Shown: in pieces, positions 12,278 to 24,901 of the stretch | How positions within the stretch are numbered: position 1 is the first letter of the stretch | Layout: the number at the start of each line of letters is the position of its first letter | Assembly (NCBI GenBank): GCA_037501455.1 | Contig: CM074860.1 | Coordinates: 54,694,501 to 54,758,500 of the forward strand | Direction of reading: 5' to 3' | From: Lantana camara | Lineage: Eukaryota; Streptophyta; Magnoliopsida; Lamiales; Verbenaceae | DNA length: 64,000 bases | Notes under the pieces: generated by a model | Seen by the model: the letters and a program-made list of their open reading frames with translations, nothing else | Database searches by the model: none | What the model was told of the DNA's origin: nothing | Translations under genes and position numbers: made by a program

Positions 12278-12713
12278 TATAGCACCCGAGCGCAAGGTAC
12301 CACATCCCCCGCACCGAGACCCGACCCGAATATGAAATGGACAATCCATACCCGAGCTAAATCACCGCGAACGGGGATACACACACTCGCTAAGGTAGGC
12401 GGGAGCTAACTTTCGGAACCAAAGAAACATAACAATAGAAATAATACCGGTGCGGAAGCAAAGTACATTCATAAATAACAAGGTAAGCAAAGAGTGAAGG
12501 GTTCAACTAACATAGATACCTAATCCCAAAATTTAATAAAATCACAAAACATCAATTACGGATTCTTTCTGTTCCTATAAGCTTATTCAGAATTCATGCT
12601 GCTAGCAATAATCAATACAAATCATATATTCTTCATAATTTAACCAAATCATGATACACTAAGCATAAGAATAGACTCTGACTTGACCGAAAGACTTAAC
12701 AAACTCGACTTCC
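12278..12713 (-). repeat. Minus solo LTR, segment 1 (3' end)
   Basis: The plus strand starts TATAGCACCCG (TGTAGCACCC with one change) and includes CACATCCCCCGCACC. TGGAG (12273-12277) is the left TSD, matched by TGGAG at 30807-30811. The LTR resumes at 16731 and 28919; without nested insertions it is about 3.64 kb. No internal domain is present, so it is a solo LTR. Confidence 0.85.
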
Positions 12714-13108
12714 TGTAACACCCTGCATTTTCGGAGTAAGATACGATGTGTTTTCGTGTGATTTGATTGTTATTTATTTAACTCTTATTGTGTTTGAATT
12801 GCTTTATTTATGTTTTAGTAGTTTAATTGAGTCGTTTGCAACCTTATGAAAATATGTGGACTTAATTGAAATATGCGGTTAGTGTCTAATTGCTCTTTAA
12901 ATTAAATTATGTGGACAGTTGGGGATCTATTTCTAATTATAAGAAATTCAATTTGGACTTAATTGGACACTACCCTTAATCTTGGGGGTACTTTTATAAT
13001 TTTCTACTCTTTGATTGGACTTAATTGATCTTATTGGAAACTTGGGGACTCAATCGCATAACCTAAACTCTTGATGGGCTTATCTACAATTTTGGAAAAA
13101 GGGGCCTC

Positions 13109-13128
13109 TTTATACGCCAGAAACCCTA
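13109..13128 (+). promoter_or_regulatory. TATA-like box and telo-box in solo LTR
   Basis: TTTATAC (13109-13115) is followed at 13121 by AAACCCTA, the plant telo-box core usual near starts of housekeeping transcripts, then a pyrimidine-rich stretch. It sits about 0.4 kb into the LTR, a plausible U3/R border. A donor-like GTAAGTG follows at 14030. The promoter role is inferred. Confidence 0.5.
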
Positions 13129-15235
13129 GCTGCTTCCCATTTCTTCCCTTCCGCCCCTCTCGAGCTTCTGTAGCGGCCCCAGCACTTCCCACCGCGAAAC
13201 CACCGTCAACCGCCACTTCCATCGGATAACTATGACCAACCACCACCCTTCACTCCCTCTCGTTCTCCTCACACGTCTCCGCCAACCACGCTAAATCTGT
13301 CGCGTCACGCGCCACCGCCTCTGTTCCGCCTGCACCACCGCGACTCAGCACTTCCACCACTATCTTCTTACCGCATCATCCTTGGAAGCCCCGTTGTTTC
13401 CCTCTCGGCTATCTTTTCCGCCAAGAGATGAACCAGCAACGCCGCCACAGCACCACCCTGTATCTTCTTTCCCCTTTCGGTTTCAACAGACAGCAGCAAC
13501 GACAACAGCTTCACACCGCGTCGCCACCGTTCGTCGGCCATAGCTCCCCCATCCGCCGCCATCCGGTCATCGTCTTTACCTCTGGTTCTTCTAGATCCGG
13601 CAGCCACCGTCGTCTCCTGCCCTATCTCATCATCGCCGATACACCCGACACCACTACATCTCTCTTTTTTCTTCTCACCTCAGATTTAGAAGAACCGAAG
13701 CCTCTGTCGTCAGTATTTCTCCCTTCGACATCTCCATCTCAAGAACGCTGGAGCCCAGCCACCAAAGTTCCTTTCATCACCTCTCAGCCGTGAGCCGACA
13801 GTGCAGATAGCCGCTCCAATCGCCACCCATTTTGCAGCCACCAGGTTCCGTTTCCCCCTCTACTGTTACGTCATCATGTCTTCCTAATCTCGGTCGAGGA
13901 AGCAATGACATTAACAGCTTGAACGCCCCAACAATAAACGGTCCCTTTTTACCCTACTTTTGTAAACGACCGACCATTTCTTTCCTTTTCAGATTCTGTA
14001 CAAAACCATTTATTTTAATTTACGAAGTTGTAAGTGTAAGCATATGAATCTGTTAATGTACAGTATGCAATTGTTTTATGTTGGAATGAAAATCAAATAT
14101 TTAAGTTGGAGTTGTGTGTTCTATTGGATTGAGATGCATGTTCTTATAAGACAATTCGTAGTATCCGGTTGTTGAAATGAGATTATATCTAATTATTTTG
14201 TTATGGAAATTGAGATTTACCTAACTTAGAATTTATGATTAATTTGTGTATTGTGCTATGTGGCTGGTGCAGTGTCTGAGTGCGTGAATAAGTATACATG
14301 GATGGTGGAATTACAATTGTAACTATATTCAGTGAATTCTACTCAATACTTAATCTTGTTTTATTTGGCGATAGAATGATTCTTGATGTCTCTGGTAATT
14401 TGGATTTTATTGAGGGTTTGGTCATATATTTGATAACGGCCATGTAAATTCAATCTGGAAATTATAATGGGTAAAAAACTGAATATTGGATATGAAATTA
14501 TTTCGTGTTAGGATACTGGAGAAATGTTTTAATTGTAAATCTGTTGTATTTGTTGCTAATTTTAAATGGTGCCAAGATATAATTGTATTATGTTATAATG
14601 GGAAACCGGGATAAAGTATTTATAAATTGTGTATCAGCTGAGATGGGATAATTGAACTATGATGTCGATAGGTTTAGTGTGATACTATGCGACTCTTGGA
14701 TTCCTGTTACTGATGAAATTATTATGGAATTACATGATTAATTAGCAAACTTGATCAAGCTAGTGTACTAAACGGTAACTGAATGAATTAGCATACTCCT
14801 AAGTATTTTATTATAATGATCAAAGTGTTGCTGGAAATACAATTGTTATGAGATAATTTGGGTGTTTATATATACTATGCATGGCTATTCGTGTAATTCT
14901 TAAATTGTGGATTTGGTATTTTGTAATGGTGTGTTTAAATGGATTCATGTTCATACAATGTTGAACTCTGAGTATTTGAGATTGTAGATGTGCTGATATG
15001 ATCTATTGTTATTGAATAGTGTTCACGAATCACGTATGTGCTTGAAATTGTGAGCCTATCTGCAACATGACATATTAATTGTGCATATGAACACAACGAC
15101 GCATCACATCATCTTAAGTATCAAAAATTATGATTTCGGCACGAAGATATGTCATCTCATAATCAATGTCGTGCATCTATGTGGTTCATGTCTGAGTCGT
15201 GTCTTATAAATACTTTGTGTTTCGTTTTCTGTCAG

Positions 15236-16181
15236 TGATCTCCAAGGTGGAGACAATCCGATCGAGTATGCAACCGTCTTGTCAGTTCTTGTATCTCGTC
15301 GTGTCTCAGGTGAGGTTTAGGATTTTGTATAGTTATGCGACCTATGGCCTTGACATGCTGATTTCTACCCTTGCATTCGAGTGTACCTTAATATAAATAC
15401 GTATGTGTTGGATATGATATGTTTATGACCTTTACGTACGTCCTGCGTGGGTGGGAGCCTTCGTGGCTTAAATTCCACAGCGTGGGGATATATATAAAAA
15501 ACCAATTTTTGAGGCATATGTAAGCTATCTTGGAAAATTCAGTTATGTTATGATTCTGTAACGAGTTAGCCATGATATATGGTATCTGTTCTATTCTGTT
15601 CTATTCTGTTGTGGATCCTAGGAGCTGCAGGTAATGGGTCCCTCGGGACGGTTAGGGCCATCGGGGTTACAACCATGTGCATAGTTCCATTTGAGATATC
15701 ATTGCGCGACTCAGGGAGATAGGGGAGGCGTGATATCTTGAGCCTTCGGCTAAGGCCGGGGATGACTCTTGTGGGTTCGCTACCCCTTGAGGTCGAGTCT
15801 ATTTTAGACGGTTCTGTTATAGATGGTTAGGGCCAACGCGTGGCTCTTCCATCATTGGAGTAGAGGAGGGACTTATTTTTTCGGATTTATTTTGCTTTAT
15901 GTTCTGAGTAAAGGTGGGAAGCTCGTACTCGCCGAGCATGTGTTCTATTCTGTTACAAAAATATGAATTGGGATAGAGTCTTTCTGGAGAATGGTTTCTA
16001 AACTTATTTCTATATCTATTTGGGTTATTTCGAAATGTTTTGGCATGTAACACCTATCCTCGGTTCATGAGTCCATCCTTTTATTCTATGCTATGCTCTT
16101 TATATATATATATTGTAGGTGTGCGTTAGCCCCCTCACTCAGTCAATTGACTGACCCCTCGTTTTATCTTTTCATTTGCAG
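15236..16181 (+). other. LTR mini-exon (15236-15309) plus intron-like segment (15310-16181)
   Basis: The acceptor TTTTCTGTCAG ends at 15235. The 74-nt segment contains the TCTCCA-AGG-TGGAGA hairpin and ends CTCAG, followed by the donor GTGAGG. After 872 nt comes a CAGTC-AATT-GACTG hairpin, then a T-rich tract and the acceptor TTTGCAG at 16181. A stem TGAGATATCA/TGATATCTTG pairs at 15692-15740, using two G-U pairs. Confidence 0.5.
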
Positions 16182-16730
16182 GTTTCCTTTTGGCTTGAGC
16201 TAGGCGGAAGTGAGTCTTCTGAGTCTACTTGTCAGTCTAGTTGGTGTTAGGATGCATTTGTCGCACACTCTACTTATGTTATGTATTTATGTTTCACACT
16301 TGAAGTTTATGTTCATGTTCTACTTAGACTTAAACCCGTGTGGGGTTAGTAAGCTAGTACTTGGATGTTATTAGATATTGATAATACTTATGCTGATTAT
16401 TATATTGGATTATGAATTGATATTCGGGACTAGGTATCTATGCTAGTTGAACCCGTCACCTGTTATGTATGTTGATATTCGGGATTAGGTATCTATGCTA
16501 GTTGAACCCGACACCTGTTCTGCATGTTATTTTAATTACTTCCGCTATTTGTTCATGATTGTTTTAAATTGCTTCCGCACTTTGAGTTTGTCGAGTTAGA
16601 TCCGCCTAGCCTAGTGCGTGAGTTGGTCTCCCGTTCGCTACGATTTGGATTCGGGCATGGACGACCTATTTCATGACCGGGTCTGGGTCCTAGTGCGGGG
16701 AATGTGGTATCCTACGTCTGGGGTGCTAAA

Positions 16731-18053
16731 CTTCCCGCCTAGCACTCCAAACCTGCAAGAAAACTGAAAACAAACCGGGTTCAGTCTATAGGAGACTGGT
16801 GGGTATAAAATGAGGCATAAGTATAGTATAAGACGATATTTAAACATTCACATGCAAGTTATAATCCCAAGTGAGGTTTTCGAAGTATTTCCCAAGTGGG
16901 CGAGAGAAAGAATCATCAAAAGGGATTATAACATTCATTTCATTCTTTAGGTCTTTCGTAGCCTGGCGAGTAGGCGTGCATTATCTCCAACCAACACCTT
17001 GTGTAATTCATTAAACATTCATTCGTTCTTTCTTTCTTTCATGCATTACATTCTTTCGTGCACATTCGTCAACATTTACACCTTCTTCCTCCGGGTTGGT
17101 GGTGGCATTGCAAGGCCCGACCACCCATTCATTGACCAAAAGGGGAACACGACTCCCCAGATGGCACTCATCGTCCATTCCTCGCTAACTCCTAACGAGG
17201 TCCGGTTACGCCGTTCATTCGTTAGAACTAGTGTGAGGGATCACCGTCGGCCCACGCCTCCCCGGATAGCCACTCACACCAAGTCCCTGGGCCCCATTCT
17301 GTGCATTCATTCATTCATTCATTCATTCTCGCCAAAACATTTGGTAGGGTTCATAAAATAAGGGCTTTATGTTGCAAACATTTACTCTTAAAAAGTGACT
17401 CTATATACGTATAATAGTTTTGGCCGAAATCTTTACACATTGGGAGTATATAGGGTCAGTTAACTAATAGAAGAGAAACCCACCTGTCCTTTGCTTACCA
17501 ACCAACACTAAGAAGAAACAAGAGGACTCGGAAGTGTACAAAGGACAATAGAGCGTACACATAAGACTCAAAACTCCAAATGAACCATATATGACGCACG
17601 ACAATGCAATGAATACGATATGAAAGTATAAGATATGATATCACCTCATAGAAACATTCTTGTGCATAATTAATGTCTTAATTACCTGCATACAAGCCAT
17701 TCATTCCTTTCAAGAAACGTTCATATCCATATGAGTTCATGACGTTCATTTCTATACCACATAAATCTAAGAAATTCAAATAATGATCATCTCACGTAGT
17801 ATAACATGTAAACAATTCATATCAATCATTAAAAGAAGCACAACATCATTTGGGGTTCAAACATGAAGCATCAATGCATGCATGTACCATATTGAAGCAA
17901 GGAAGACATATTGAGCTATAAACTATATATGACAAGTATAACATAGGTTATGAAGGCATAAGAGGTGATATTATGTCGAGGAATCATTTATGTGCACGAT
18001 TAATACCTTTAAGGCAAATAAAGAAGCAATTCATTCATTATAAGTGGCGTTCA
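16731..18053 (-). repeat. Minus solo LTR, segment 2
   Basis: This continues the LTR begun at 12278. Minus-strand motifs are GCGGG and an acceptor TTTTCTTGCAG (16753), a CAGTC...GACTG hairpin, a covarying stem (17228-17282) and a donor CAG|GTGGGT (17483), giving a 731-nt intron-like segment. CATTC simple repeats lie at about 17306-17329. The ORF at 16999-17361 reads antisense through LTR sequence and is not a gene. Confidence 0.82.
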
Positions 18054-19873
18054 TGTAACGCCCCAGTTTTTCAGTTTTAAATAACGTGGCGTATTTGTTT
18101 ATAAATTGCGCAAATTAATTATTTAATTATATGATTAATTGTTTATAAATGTTTATATTTGTTTTAAACTATAAACTATTTCTATTTTAATTTAATTCAT
18201 TTTATCTTACCTTGTTACTTAGTGTTTAGATTCTCAATTAGGGTTTCTTGTTACCTTAAATATTTCGGTAATTTCGTTAATTAATTTCAACATGTTATTA
18301 GTTGGTTTTAATTTATTTAATATGGAATTTAAGTTTAGTAATTTATTTATAACAATATGAATTCGTTAAGGTGCTTGAGTGTTCTATTTCTACTTCGTTC
18401 TTATATGTAATGATATCGGATTGGTGTGAAAATTTAATATGTCGTAAATATGTGTGTTATGAACATGCCTATATGCTCGGTTTATGTTTTCGGATTTATT
18501 TGACGTGTTTACGAATTTATATTGATTTGTGGAACCAAGTCGGGGGCTAACGAGCAATTAGCGCACCCTTGGTTCCGTATGTGATATCTTGAGCTCGGGA
18601 ATTCGGATTCGAATTCCGACACCTCCGTTGCCTTCGTATCGACGATTCGGAGACAATGGAACAAGCCTCATACCTTTTTGAAATCATTAAGACCTCCGAA
18701 ATCCAACCGTAACGGACAACTCGTGCAAGAAGAGCTCTTTATGTTGACTAGTCTTCATGGTGGGACCCCATAACACCTCTTAACTTAACCATACCTTAAC
18801 CATGACTTATCTACCTTGAGTTAAGCCCTTTCTCTCCTCTTTAGCTCTGAAAACCGAACCACATATCCCCATTTCCAGCTGCAACTGAAACGAGAGAGGG
18901 AAGAAGAGGAGAAGGAAGAAACCCTTGGCCATCCTTTGTGATTTTGAGCTCAAATCACCATTTTTCTTCACCAAATCTTTAAGGTATGAATATTTATGTC
19001 TTCTATACTCTATTATACTTGATTTCATCTCATTACAACATGATTTGGATCAGAATTGATTAGGGTTTGAATTATGAGTTTGGTATGAACTTTTAGGGAT
19101 TTTTGTTCTAGTGACTTATTTGCTTGTGTGGCTGATTTCCTTGCTTGTAGATGAGTATATGAGCTTGTTTCTTGGCTTATTTCTTTCCTAACTGATAGTA
19201 TATGATGTTATGAGGATTTCATCTCTTGCTCCTTTTATAAAATTTTGAGTTATGGAGCTTCAAACTTGATGATCAAACTATTTCCCCTGTTTTCGAACTA
19301 CTGTGTGAAATATTGTGTTGTTGCTTGATCAAATGGTCTCCATTTCGTGTGAAATTGCTTGGAGTTGATGTACACTCATTGTTATATATGTTAGCATTCA
19401 TGTTTCAAGTATTTGGATCCATTTGAAGCCTCAAAACCGAAATACATGGCCTGTTTTTATGCATGCTCCATGACAGATTTGTTGTTGTTGCCTATGTGTG
19501 GTTGTTGGTCACCCTAATGTGCTTTAAATTGTACCATTTTGCATATATATGAAGTATATTAGTTGTTTAGTATGTTATCATGCTTTCCCCAAAGTTTCAG
19601 ATCCAAATTCAAGCCCTAAGTACTTGATCAAGGCATGATAGAATCATTAGGGTTCATATGTGCGATTTTGGCGACCCAGTTTTGTTGCATGGATTCGATG
19701 ATCTTAACGGGTGATTTAGCCTTTTCACTCTAAATTAAAAATGTTCATAACATGCCAAATATGTTGTATATGAAGTTTCAGAGCATTTGGAGTTCATTTG
19801 GTATGGTTTTGGATTGATTTGGTATGAGATCAGTTTTGCCGGAAAAACCTTGTGTGTGGATAAGTTCTGTACC

Positions 19874-19966
19874 GTGACACCCCCGTGTCTCATTTACTCA
19901 TAAGAATGAGACACGGGCGTGTCACACCTTCTGGGAAGCTCTGTACTGAGCCACGCCCGTGGCTCA
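19874..19966 (+). repeat. Two strong hairpins in LARD LTR
   Basis: Arms at 19874-19894 and 19905-19925 pair at 20 of 21 positions around a 10-nt loop; the core is GACACCCCCGTGTC against GACACGGGCGTGTC. Next, TGAGCCACG (19947-19955) pairs perfectly with CGTGGCTCA (19958-19966). A further GTGACACCCCCGTGTC copy lies near 19981. The same structures occur in the 3' LTR at 26722-26773 and beyond. Confidence 0.9.
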
Positions 19967-20536
19967 GTTTGGCTAAGGTTGGTGACACCCCCGTGTCCCT
20001 TCCCCGGCGCAGTCCGTGTTGCTTCCTTTTCGGTTTTTGATTTGTTTCACCTCTTGAATGGCTTTATCTCCTTTTGTGTTGAACTATGAACTTATTTTAC
20101 TATATGTTAGGAGTAATATGGTGTAATTTCATGGCTTTTGGATGTGTTATAGGCATGCTTTTACGTAATGCCGTTTATGTGTGTTTATATGTCATTTATG
20201 AATCGCATAACTTATTTTCCATATCATATGATTTTTTCTTGTTGTCAAACCTTGGAAATATGCTATCTTATGTAATATGAGGTATATAGTAGCTTGTTGG
20301 GAGAGCTTGAATATGTTCTATGCTCCTATTTGAGTTCTTGAAATAAATTGATTGGACATATGAATTGAAGAATTTGAATGATTTATGATTGAACAAGTGA
20401 ATGAATTGGTTATATGATTTTCATGACTTAAAATGATCTTTATGCCTTCATATCATGCTTGTGCATTGCCGTGCGTCATATATGGTTCATCAAGAGTCTT
20501 GAGTCTCACAAACACGTCTTGTGGTCTTTTGTACAG

Positions 20537-21649
20537 TTTGTCTCCAGGGTGGAGAGCTTTTGATCGTTCAGGCACTTGGTGCTCGATCCTTGTTTCATCA
20601 CGGTTCAGGTGAGGGTGGTTTTCGTTTTAGCTATGTAACAAACCCTACAACCCTTATGTGAAAAGCTTTGGCCAAAACTTTATGATTATATATATATATG
20701 GTTTTCAAATGAAGTTATCGAGTAAATTCTTCTGAATTATACGTATGAGCGTATATAAGCTTGAAAATGGTTTTGTAATGAGGCTATGCTCCAAACCGTG
20801 TGTCTTCATGCTAGCTATGGATTAGGATGACACGGAGAGGTACGTATATAGCATATGCCGAATTACACGGTAAGGTATTTATAAATTATGTTATGTACTT
20901 ATGAATTATGATATGTATTTATGAATTAAGTTATGTACTTATGAATTGATATGTTTTGGCGAGACACATTTATACTTATTATTGAACGGGCCCCGGGACT
21001 TAGTATATGTGGCTAACCGAGGAAGCAAGGGCTGACGGGGATCTCATATACTAGTCCCAACCAAACTACGGTGATACCGGCCCTCGCTAGGAGGTTTAGC
21101 GGGGAATGGGAGCTGAGTGCCCTTGGGGGAGTCATGAAACCCCATTGGCCTATGATTGAGGTGGTCGGGTCTTGCAAGCCCGTCTACCACCCGGAGGAAG
21201 AAGGTTGGTTAGGATTTAAGCCTCTTCTTATGTATATGTTTTGATAGAATTATGCACCGTGCGGGAATGCCGGGACACGGATTGCCCAAACGCATATGTT
21301 TATGTTATGATTTATGGTCTGTGTGTATTATGATATATTGCCTGATCGCCTAATCAATATATTACTGATATTTATGTACACTGTCGGAGTTTGGATGGAG
21401 GTTGTGCACGCTCACTCGCCGAGCCTTATATTTATGTATGATTTATGAATGGAATGAATGTAATATGAATTAGTCGTAAAAGTCGAGCATTGTTATCTAT
21501 TTTCTTGTCCTTTTTGGGAACTAAATTCAAAGAAAACCTTGCTCGGGATTTATGACTTGCATGTGCATGTTTTATATATATCTATCGCTCCTGCTCACTC
21601 AGTCTTCTAGAGACTGACCCCTCTCCCTCCCCGCTCTTTTAGTGTGCAG
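20537..21649 (+). other. LTR mini-exon (20537-20608) plus intron-like segment (20609-21649)
   Basis: The acceptor TCTTTTGTACAG ends at 20536. The 72-nt segment carries the perfect TCTCCA-GGG-TGGAGA hairpin and ends TTCAG, followed by the donor GTGAGG. After 1041 nt the acceptor CTCTTTTAGTGTGCAG ends at 21649, preceded by AGTCT-TCTAG-AGACT. A candidate first donor at 18984 would make a 1553-nt first intron. The 3' LTR copy is at 27385-27456 and 27457-28497. Confidence 0.5.
21000..21054 (+). other. Stem-loop in LARD LTR, covaries with other families
   Basis: TTAGTATATG (21000-21009) pairs with CATATACTAG (21045-21054), one G-U, around a 35-nt loop. Compared with the stem at 1692-1746, two C-G pairs have become T-A pairs on both arms. 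Confidence 0.6.
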
Positions 21650-22078
21650 GTTTGATCTTTGGAGTTTCGGGCTAGGCGGAGGTGTTTGAAGTCTTTAAGT
21701 GGTCGAGTTAGTTAGGAGAGTCCCTGCACTCATTTATGTATTGGAATTATGTGTGATTCATTCTATTATATCATGAACTTGAATGTTTATATAATTGTTA
21801 TTGAACTGACTTTACTGGGTTTTGCTATGATTTAGAAGAGGCCTGAAGAGCCCAAATTCTACTTATAGTTGGTATGATTGAACTTTGGCTTTGCTGCATT
21901 ATATTTTGTGGATTGGTGATCATTGCAGGGTCTAGCTCCGCCTGGCTTAGGAAGGTTTTTATGTTTGTCTCCCGTTCGCTAGGGTTTGATACGGGTGCGG
22001 ATTTACTGTTTCGTTACTCGTGTTGAGCCTTAGTGCGGGGGATGTGGCGCCTCACGTGCGGGGTGCTACATCCTTAAG

Positions 22079-22090
22079 TGGTATCAGAGC
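22079..22090 (+). other. LARD primer-binding site (tRNA iMet)
   Basis: TGGTATCAGAGC lies eight bases after the LTR end, in the context TCCTTAAG-PBS-CCGGTTGCAAAACCGG, nearly the same as at 35561-35596 in the young gypsy. Confidence 0.93.
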
Positions 22091-24680
22091 CCGGTTGCAA
22101 AACCGGTGTTCTTGAGTCGTGTCGGAGTCAGTCTAAGTCGAACGGCATAGGGACTATGTGATATTATGGGAGGTTTGACCTTGGCACGGAAGATAGGAAG
22201 GATGCCGGGGAGGAATGTGGAGAATGCTAGTTGTGGGGCTTTGTAGACTGAGTTGCAATTAACGGTTGAGATTCAAAATGGGAGGTTTGACCTTGGCGAT
22301 GTGATGGCAGAGGAACATTTGGGGTAATGGGAATAGGAGTTAATCAATGGATGGTTGTGACTCAGAAGAATAACTTATATGAATCCACTACCTGAAGTAC
22401 ATTAATTGGATTCAACAGGATCTTGCAACCTAAGGAATGAAGGGAACAAAACCTTGAAGATATATTGGTCCCAGATTTGGATCATGGAAGAGGTACTAGA
22501 AACTAAGAGGAGTAGAGATAACAGGGGTCCGGTAGAGGTTATGCATCAAGGGTCTACAAAGAAAGACTTCGAACTAAACCTAGCGATTAGAAGTCGGGTT
22601 ATAGAAGATAATCATTTGGGTAAACGCGGATAGAGGGAAGGTGGCGATATGGAGAACAGGATTTGAGTTCATTTTTCCAAATCCAAGCTGAATTGTCATG
22701 TTGTGAGGTTAAATTGGAAGATATGGAGCAACAAATGGAAACGGGAAAGAAAGGAAATCATGCGCTCAAGTATAAGCAATTGGAGGTGAATTAAATTCAC
22801 AAAGGATAAGCGCGGAATTCTTGGTCGAGGTGACGATTAGAAGTAAAGGTCGAATTTCGAGGAGAAGTTTGGATACTAACTATGTGGACGTGGAAGAATT
22901 AAGGATTAAGAAATTGCAATCTCGGATAGTGGAAGATACAAGTGATGCAAAAAGACTCATGGAAAACCTGAAGACCGTGGGAAAGGCAAGGGATACTCAC
23001 CAAGTCAAAGTAACCTTGGGATTGGAGGAACGAGGAAAAGCTACGGAGCTAACTACTTATCACCTTGGTGACAGGTTCCAAAACATTCATAGCACGTGCA
23101 TCATATTTTGCATTAGTTATTTATTCTCTTGACTTTATGTTTATCAGTGCATTTCTAATTGGTTTCGTTGCGCTAAGGTATTGTATAATTGCTTGATGTA
23201 AACATGACACATGCATGGTCATTTTAACCCAACATGCATTTTAGTGTTTACTTGATAGGAAGTCCTTCCGCCTCAGCTATCAAGTCTCAGTACAAATTGA
23301 GCCGCATCTGAGTTATGAGGAAGGTGAATTTGGGAAATAAAGAACTTTAGGTAAGGGATAGGTTAGTGGAAAGGACCCCCGAAGGAAAGTTAGATTAGAT
23401 TCATCTTTGGGGTGTTCGGATCGAATAAGAATAGGGAAGAAAGATTGAGGGAGTTCGATATGAAAGAGCAAAATTTTAAGGGGGAGAGCACGACCGAGAG
23501 ATAAAATGGAGGATGGAAGTAGTGCTCGAATAAATATGTCAATAGCAACAACGGGGATGCAAATTAAGGAGAATCCGGAAATCCTAATGTTGGCCATTGG
23601 AAATGAATAAGAGGACGGTAATGGTTAAGTTGTTAAGAGAGAAGTGACGATGCCAAATTCGGGGAAAGATTTTTCGAGATATAAAGAAGAAAGTTTACTA
23701 AACGACTCTATGCCTGGAATTCCGAATTTGGGAGTGATGAAATTTTATGGGAGTTTCTGTGACCTCCTATGATGGAATTAACTAAAGGAAAATTGGATCA
23801 ATCTATTAGATGAGGTGATGTTGTCGACCAAGATTTATTTAGTAGAAGTATTAAGGGATCCGAGACAACATTATTAAGTTATCGGTTCTATCAAAGGTGA
23901 CCCGGAAGGAAATCCACGAAGAAACCAAACCGGAGAAGATGATCATTGGAGGATTTACATCGAACTTCAAGAGTCATCAAGAACACTCTATCTTCGATTC
24001 AAGAAAAATGGAGCTAGATGCCAAATATAACCTGAAGGGGTCAAAAGGGAATGAATGGATTTGTTAAGGTAGATCCTAATGACGAATACCCCAAGGTAGG
24101 GATCGAATCGTCAAGATTGTCAGGAGTAGTTGTCCTTGAGGGTATTTTAAACTTTGGTATGAGTAAGATAGAAGCTATAGGTCTAACCTCGAGACAGATG
24201 ATCTAAGGGTATTCGGGAGGCCAAGCGTGGTTAATTAAAAAGAATTGGATGGTCGAACGAAGATTGTGGGAAATGGTGAAGACTGGAAATAGTACAAGTC
24301 AGGACGGATCCAAGAGGATGATCCTTAAAGGATTTATCAATAGCTTCACCGAGGAACCTTGAAGAGGTTCAAGACAAGCTGACCACTGAGCTATCTTCAG
24401 GATAGATCCTACACTGGACAACGGCAACTCTCAGTTCTAAACTTTGAAACTTCGGTGAACGGTACTTATAGCATTCATGATACATGCATCCATGCAATTT
24501 TAACTTATATAATTTTTATGTTAGGTGCTTCAATCTTGTATTGTGTTAAATTACTTGGAGTAATTGGATATCAATGTGGGCGACATTTATTACTTGCTTT
24601 GGGTGCCTTACGTGATTTTAAATTTGGTTTTGCGTGAGTTGCTTGGGAGTATTGGAGACTTCCTTGCTTTATTTTCGGTT
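22091..24680 (+). other. LARD internal domain, non-coding
   Basis: About 2.6 kb is purine-rich on the plus strand with many stops in every frame; the longest plus-strand ORFs (75 and 103 codons at 22406 and 22821) show no recognisable motif. No zinc knuckle, protease, RT or integrase signature is visible. It may be extremely decayed gag-pol or packaging sequence; I cannot tell which. Confidence 0.7.
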
Positions 24681-24850
24681 AAGAGACGGGGATTCTCTTA
24701 TTTTTGTTTGAGAGACGGGGTACTCTCTTTGCTTGCGAGAGACGGGGTTCTCTCATTGTTGCTGGAGAGACGGGGTTCTCTCATTGCTGCTCGAGAGACG
24801 GGGCTCTCTCCTTGTTGCTTATGAGAGACGGGGAATCTCTCATTGTTTGT
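24681..24850 (+). repeat. Six-unit hairpin minisatellite before the LARD PPT
   Basis: GAGAGACGGGG starts at 24710, 24737, 24765, 24793 and 24823, with a variant AAGAGACGGGG at 24681; unit length is 27-30 bp. Each unit reads GAGAG-acgggg-ttCTCTC, a self-complementary stem. The array ends about 40 bp before the polypurine tract. Confidence 0.9.
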
Positions 24851-24888
24851 TTTCAAGCGTACTTTGAATCCGAGGACGGATTCTTTTT

Positions 24889-24900
24889 AAGGGGGAGAGA
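24889..24900 (+). other. LARD polypurine tract
   Basis: AAGGGGGAGAGA lies immediately before the 3' LTR start at 24902, the expected primer for plus-strand DNA synthesis. Confidence 0.9.
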
Positions 24901-24901
24901 T

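Larger units (their letters stand above)
12714..16730 (+). repeat. Solo LTR, gypsy type (4017 bp)
   Basis: It starts TGTAACACCCTGC and ends GTGCTAAA (one change from GTGCTACA). It is flanked by the exact TSD CTTCC (12709-12713 and 16731-16735), and no internal region or second LTR is attached, so it is a solo LTR left by LTR-LTR recombination. It differs in sequence from the 18054 family but has the same internal order of motifs. A C-rich leader-like block occupies about 13130-13830; the ORF at 13428-13793 inside it is Ser/Thr/Pro-rich low complexity and is not called a gene. Confidence 0.92.
18054..22070 (+). repeat. 5' LTR of LARD-like element (4017 bp)
   Basis: It starts TGTAACGCCCC and ends GGGGTGCTACA. 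In order it contains an AT-rich U3, a pyrimidine-rich leader ending AAG|GTATGA (18984), GC-rich hairpins (19874-19966), a mini-exon (20537-20608), an intron-like segment to 21649, and the terminal stem and GTGCGGGGGATGTGG. The short ORFs at 18807 and 20086 recur in the other LTR only because the LTRs are copies. Confidence 0.95.

Noticed and set aside
13428..13793. 121-codon Ser/Thr/Pro-rich ORF in a solo LTR
   Set aside because: Low complexity from C-rich sequence, an antisense ORF overlaps it, and no conserved motif is present.
16999..17361. 120-codon ORF antisense to the minus solo LTR
   Set aside because: It runs through conserved LTR structural motifs and a CATTC simple repeat; no protein signature.
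24681..24850. Regular 28-bp repeats resembling a CRISPR array
   Set aside because: Units are directly adjoining with no unique spacers, no cas genes are present, and the context is a plant retrotransposon.
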